This document shows positions 61,273 to 64,000 of a stretch of 64,000 nt of DNA, piece after piece. Under the pieces are notes generated by a model. The model was given only the letters and a program-made list of their open reading frames with translations, was not told where the DNA came from and made no database searches. The first letter of the stretch is position 1; the number at the start of each line of letters is the position of its first letter. A program made the position numbers and the translations under genes. Source of the DNA: Cohnella endophytica. GTDB lineage: Bacteria > Bacillota > Bacilli > Paenibacillales > Paenibacillaceae. The stretch lies in the NCBI RefSeq assembly GCF_003628305.1, contig NZ_RBZM01000008.1, positions 407,523-471,522 on the forward strand, in the 5' to 3' direction.

Positions 61273-62754
61273 GTGAATGAAATTACAACGACGCGCTTTT
61301 GCAAAGAATGCGGCACCCGAATGGAGAGCGAGTATGCCTTCTGTCCGGAGTGCGGCACGCCGGTTGACGCGACGGCGGCTTCGGTTGAACGGACTCTCGA
61401 TTTCCAGGAATACGAGCAGCTGCTGGCTAAACCGAATGTACAGGCTGTAAGTCTAATCAAGCAGCTTTCAAAGAAAGCCAAAATCGTGATCGGCAGCGGA
61501 ATCGTTGTCGTGGCGCTGTTAATATCCGCATATTTCCTGGGTAAGTATTTCACCGACGAGCAGCGGATTCTCGATCGCTTCGACAAGGCCGTCTCCCAAG
61601 GCAATCCGGATAAGCTACTCTCGCTGCTTGCTTCCTCTAACGAAGATGTCAAGCTTGATCGGAACACCGCGGACGGCATCGTCCAGTACTTGGGCTCCAA
61701 CCGCGAATCGTTCGACAGGGTCAAGAAGCAGCTCGCCTCGGAAGCGGAGCTGCTGAAGAACGGCGATGCGACATCGTTCGAGAACGACAATGACGCGGCG
61801 TTCGTATACTTGCGCAAGAAGGACAAGAAGCGCTGGTTGCTCTACAACGATTATGAGCTGAAGGTTAAGCGATATATGCTTCCGGTACGGACGAACTTCG
61901 AGGGCGCGAAGATCATCGTCAACGGTAAAGAGTCGGCCACCGCCAGCGGCGACGGCTCCGTAATCGAAATCGGCCCGTTGCTTCCGGGAGATTACGAGAT
62001 CAAGTCCGTATACGAAGGGGAGTACACGACGCTCGAAAGCAAGAGTAAGGTTGCCTTGTTCCCGCTGACGGGGGATTATGACGGAGTCGATCTGCAACTT
62101 CAGGGAGATTACGTTAACGTCTACGCGAACAACGGCGATGCCCGTATCGTCATTAACGGCAAAGATATTGGCTTGAACATCGGAGCCGGACAGCAGATCG
62201 GTCCGATCGCGATCGACGGTACTAATAAGATGTACGTGGAAGCGGATTATCCTTGGGGCAAGATGCAAAGCGAAGAGCTATCGATCGATTCCGATCGGCT
62301 TGAATTTGACCTTACCGGCTTAAACGATGCGGTAAAGGACGAGCTCATGAACTCGACGCACGAATTCGTGGCTAGTTGGATGGAGGCTTTCCAAGCACGT
62401 GACGCCGGCGTATTAAAGCACGTTCATCCGGATCGCGTTAAAGATTTCGCCGATTATTTCGCGAATATGATAGACAGCGAAGAAAGCTATAAGGGTAATC
62501 TGAATAAGATGACGTTCGATCTGGACGGCTTTGACGTGAATTCGTATAAAGAAGGGATCTATACGGTTACGGTTAAAGTACAGGTCGATTACAGCGAAAT
62601 CTTCTATTACGATAGCGACCAACAAGAGCCGGTCCCGAACCCCCGCACCAATTATACGCAGTATGAATTGCAATACGTTGACGGTCAGTGGTTAGTGTCC
62701 AATTGGGGAACCTCGTATGACGTCGGCACGGAAAATACGAAGGTATTCGAATAA
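61273..62754 (+). CDS. TcaA-like zinc-ribbon membrane protein
   Basis: A 493-residue protein. A zinc ribbon (FCKECG-x10-FCPECG, about 9-27) lies on the cytoplasmic side, one membrane helix spans about 70-90, and the rest is extracytoplasmic with the repeated small domains of TcaA/YvbJ proteins (LLPGDYEIKSVYEGEYTTLESKSKV; GKDIGLNIGAGQQIGPIAIDG) and a C-terminal NTF2-like unit ending DGQWLVSNWG. TcaA proteins are linked to glycopeptide response and cell-wall state. The frame starts at GTG 61273, but GAGGTG at 61270 would better serve an ATT codon at 61282, so the start is uncertain. Confidence 0.87.
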   Translation: MNEITTTRFCKECGTRMESEYAFCPECGTPVDATAASVERTLDFQEYEQLLAKPNVQAVSLIKQLSKKAKIVIGSGIVVVALLISAYFLGKYFTDEQRILDRFDKAVSQGNPDKLLSLLASSNEDVKLDRNTADGIVQYLGSNRESFDRVKKQLASEAELLKNGDATSFENDNDAAFVYLRKKDKKRWLLYNDYELKVKRYMLPVRTNFEGAKIIVNGKESATASGDGSVIEIGPLLPGDYEIKSVYEGEYTTLESKSKVALFPLTGDYDGVDLQLQGDYVNVYANNGDARIVINGKDIGLNIGAGQQIGPIAIDGTNKMYVEADYPWGKMQSEELSIDSDRLEFDLTGLNDAVKDELMNSTHEFVASWMEAFQARDAGVLKHVHPDRVKDFADYFANMIDSEESYKGNLNKMTFDLDGFDVNSYKEGIYTVTVKVQVDYSEIFYYDSDQQEPVPNPRTNYTQYELQYVDGQWLVSNWGTSYDVGTENTKVFE

Positions 62755-62769
62755 GCGGTAGGTTGAACG

Positions 62770-62806
62770 AAGAGGCTCTCCATGCGAGTTATGGATAGCC
62801 TCTTTT
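62770..62806 (+). terminator. Terminator of the zinc-ribbon pair
   Basis: AGAGGCT-C-TCCAT and ATGGA-T-AGCCTCT pair around GCGAGTT, followed by TTTT. Confidence 0.9.
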
Positions 62807-62879
62807 CTCGCGGTGGAATCCGCGAAGCGCCCGATCGGCTCAGGAGAAACGAAAATACGAAAGTTTTTTGCGCGGATTG

Positions 62880-62891
62880 GGACATATGTCC
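62880..62891. promoter_or_regulatory. 12-bp palindrome upstream of the Crp/Fnr gene
   Basis: GGACATATGTCC is a perfect palindrome about 80 bases before the start codon, with a possible -10 (TATACA, 62913) downstream. It could be an autoregulatory site, but it does not match the classic CRP or FNR consensus. Confidence 0.4.
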
Positions 62892-62970
62892 TTTTGCGAG
62901 GGGAATAATGCCTATACAATGAGAGCAAGATCAAGCGGGCGCGCATATTCGTTCCATTGGAGGAAGTTAT

Positions 62971-63669
62971 TTGAGGAAAATCCATGACCGGGATATGCTC
63001 CGGAGCGTGTTGGACGCGCATCGGTTAAGCGGCATATTCGACGAGAAGACGGAAGCGGCGATGGAACTGGCGGCGTTCGATAAGGGAGAGATTATCTGTA
63101 CGGCGGACGAACGGATCGACCATCTATTTTTGCTCGTGAAGGGGAAAATCAAGATTTTTCGGATGCTGCCTAACGGTAAATCGATATTGATTCGATTCAA
63201 TTCTTCTTTAAGCACGATCGGCGATCTGGAGATGCTGAACGATCACGCTGCTAGCAATACGGTAGAGTCGGTGGACGACACTCTGTTCATCGTCATTCAG
63301 CGGCAGGCTTTCGTGGACACCGCGTATCAAGATCCGGCTTTCCTACGTTTCATCATTCAGCAATTGGCGTATAAGTTGCATACGTTCGCTAACGCCTCCA
63401 GCTTGAATTTGCTCTATCCGGTCGAGACAAGGTTCGCAAGCTATCTCGTGTCGATTTCCGAGGACGAGAACGAACAAGCGCGAATAGAGGAGATCAAGGC
63501 GGCCAAACTGACCGAGATCGCGGAGCTGCTAGGCACGAGCTACAGGCACTTGAACCGGGTCGTCTCGCAGTTCGCGGCCGCTGGTTTAGTGGAGCGTACG
63601 AGGGGCTCGTTGTTCGTGAAGGATATTCGCCAATTAAAGAAGCTGGCGAACGGAAACTTGTACAGCTAG
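62971..63669 (+). CDS. Crp/Fnr family transcriptional regulator (YeiL-like)
   Basis: A 232-residue regulator. The N-terminal cyclic-nucleotide-binding-like barrel (about 20-125) has HLFLLVKGKIKIFRMLPNGKSILIRFNSSLSTIGDLEML, and the C-terminal winged helix (about 165-225) has KLTEIAELLGTSYRHLNRVVSQFAAAGLVERTRGSLFV. The N-terminal four-cysteine cluster of FNR is absent; a single Cys43 remains, so direct Fe-S oxygen sensing as in FNR is unlikely. The start is TTG 62971, seven to eight bases after GGAGGAA. It stands alone, before array V. Confidence 0.9.
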   Translation: MRKIHDRDMLRSVLDAHRLSGIFDEKTEAAMELAAFDKGEIICTADERIDHLFLLVKGKIKIFRMLPNGKSILIRFNSSLSTIGDLEMLNDHAASNTVESVDDTLFIVIQRQAFVDTAYQDPAFLRFIIQQLAYKLHTFANASSLNLLYPVETRFASYLVSISEDENEQARIEEIKAAKLTEIAELLGTSYRHLNRVVSQFAAAGLVERTRGSLFVKDIRQLKKLANGNLYS

Positions 63670-63740
63670 GAAGATTGATAAAACTTAAGTAAACGCGATA
63701 AGAAGCAACCGCAGCCGTCGGGAATGGGCTGATTTGTGGC

Positions 63741-63965
63741 TTTAGTCAGGTGAAACCTGATTGCAGGATGCCGAGTCGTCGATGATGCGTGTGTAGTCAG
63801 GTGAAACCTGATTGCAGGATGCCGAGTCGTCGATGATGCGTGTGTAGTCAGGTGAAACCTGATTGCAGGATGTCGAGTCGTCGATGATGCGTGTGTAGTC
63901 AGGTGAAACCTGATTGCAGGATGTCGAGTCGTCGATGATGTGTGTGTAGTCAGGTGAAACCTGAG
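63741..63965. repeat. Tandem array V, 51-bp unit, about 4.3 copies
   Basis: CAGGTGAAACCTGATTGCAG recurs at 63747, 63798, 63849 and 63900, with a last partial copy at 63951. Each unit holds the perfect inverted repeat TCAGGT-GAA-ACCTGA. The unit is about 60 percent identical to that of array III by eye. It follows the Crp/Fnr gene and reaches almost to the end of the window. Confidence 0.95.
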
Positions 63966-64000
63966 TACATTGCGACAAACCGTATACATAACAAAACGCC

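Overview
The window reads as chromosomal DNA from an aerobic, endospore-forming, moderately GC-rich Firmicute, most likely Paenibacillaceae (Cohnella or Paenibacillus-like). The pointers are strong AGGAGG-type ribosome sites, GTG and TTG starts, an isoleucine-type T-box leader, a caa3 cytochrome oxidase operon, a YhcN/YlaJ sporulation lipoprotein, a sporulation-kinase-like histidine kinase and a Bacillus-style fatty-acid degradation set. Genus assignment is inference. No insertion sequence, phage gene, CRISPR array or rRNA gene was seen.

Layout. 0-1 kb holds two adjoining tandem arrays with a 51-bp unit. 1-9 kb holds a membrane protein, an aldo/keto reductase, a mutarotase-like protein, an fdhD plus molybdopterin oxidoreductase pair, and a phosphodiester glycosidase. 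9-13 kb carries a histidine kinase and a response regulator tail to tail, an HD-GYP protein, and two tRNA-Thr genes around a glucosaminidase gene. 13-23 kb holds an Sda-like small protein, a lipoprotein, a tyrosinase-like protein, a NUDIX-mscL pair, a second sensor kinase, a lipid kinase, a hydroxyacid dehydrogenase, and an AlkC-type protein coupled to an aromatic-acid exporter. 23-24.7 kb has a 51-bp array, two small genes and a 34-bp array. 24.7-29.5 kb holds membrane proteins, a diacylglycerol glycosyltransferase and T-box-controlled ilvA.

31.6-43.5 kb is a fatty-acid beta-oxidation region. etfB-etfA runs left, and fadF-fadN-fadA-fadE-lcfA runs right from a shared intergenic region filled by another 51-bp array. 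Together these genes activate long-chain fatty acids, oxidise them, and pass electrons through ETF to a membrane Fe-S protein and quinone. 43.7-46.6 kb holds an FHA protein, a 62-residue protein behind a structured leader, methionine aminopeptidase and a sporulation lipoprotein. 47-52.5 kb is ctaCDEF-ctaG-DUF420, the caa3 oxidase and its assembly factors, with ResD-like direct repeats at its promoter. 52.6-56.4 kb holds an MFS transporter, a GntR regulator with a perfect 22-bp operator-like palindrome, a HoxN-type nickel/cobalt permease and a lipoprotein. 56.6-60.2 kb is a complete fixABCX operon, a second ETF system of the electron-bifurcating architecture, with a 50-residue protein at its end. 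The window closes with two zinc-ribbon membrane proteins, a Crp/Fnr-family regulator and a last 51-bp array.

The most unusual signal is the set of five arrays with an identical 51-bp period and diverged but related units, each unit carrying a small inverted repeat. They sit only between genes and open spurious reading frames because 51 is a multiple of 3.
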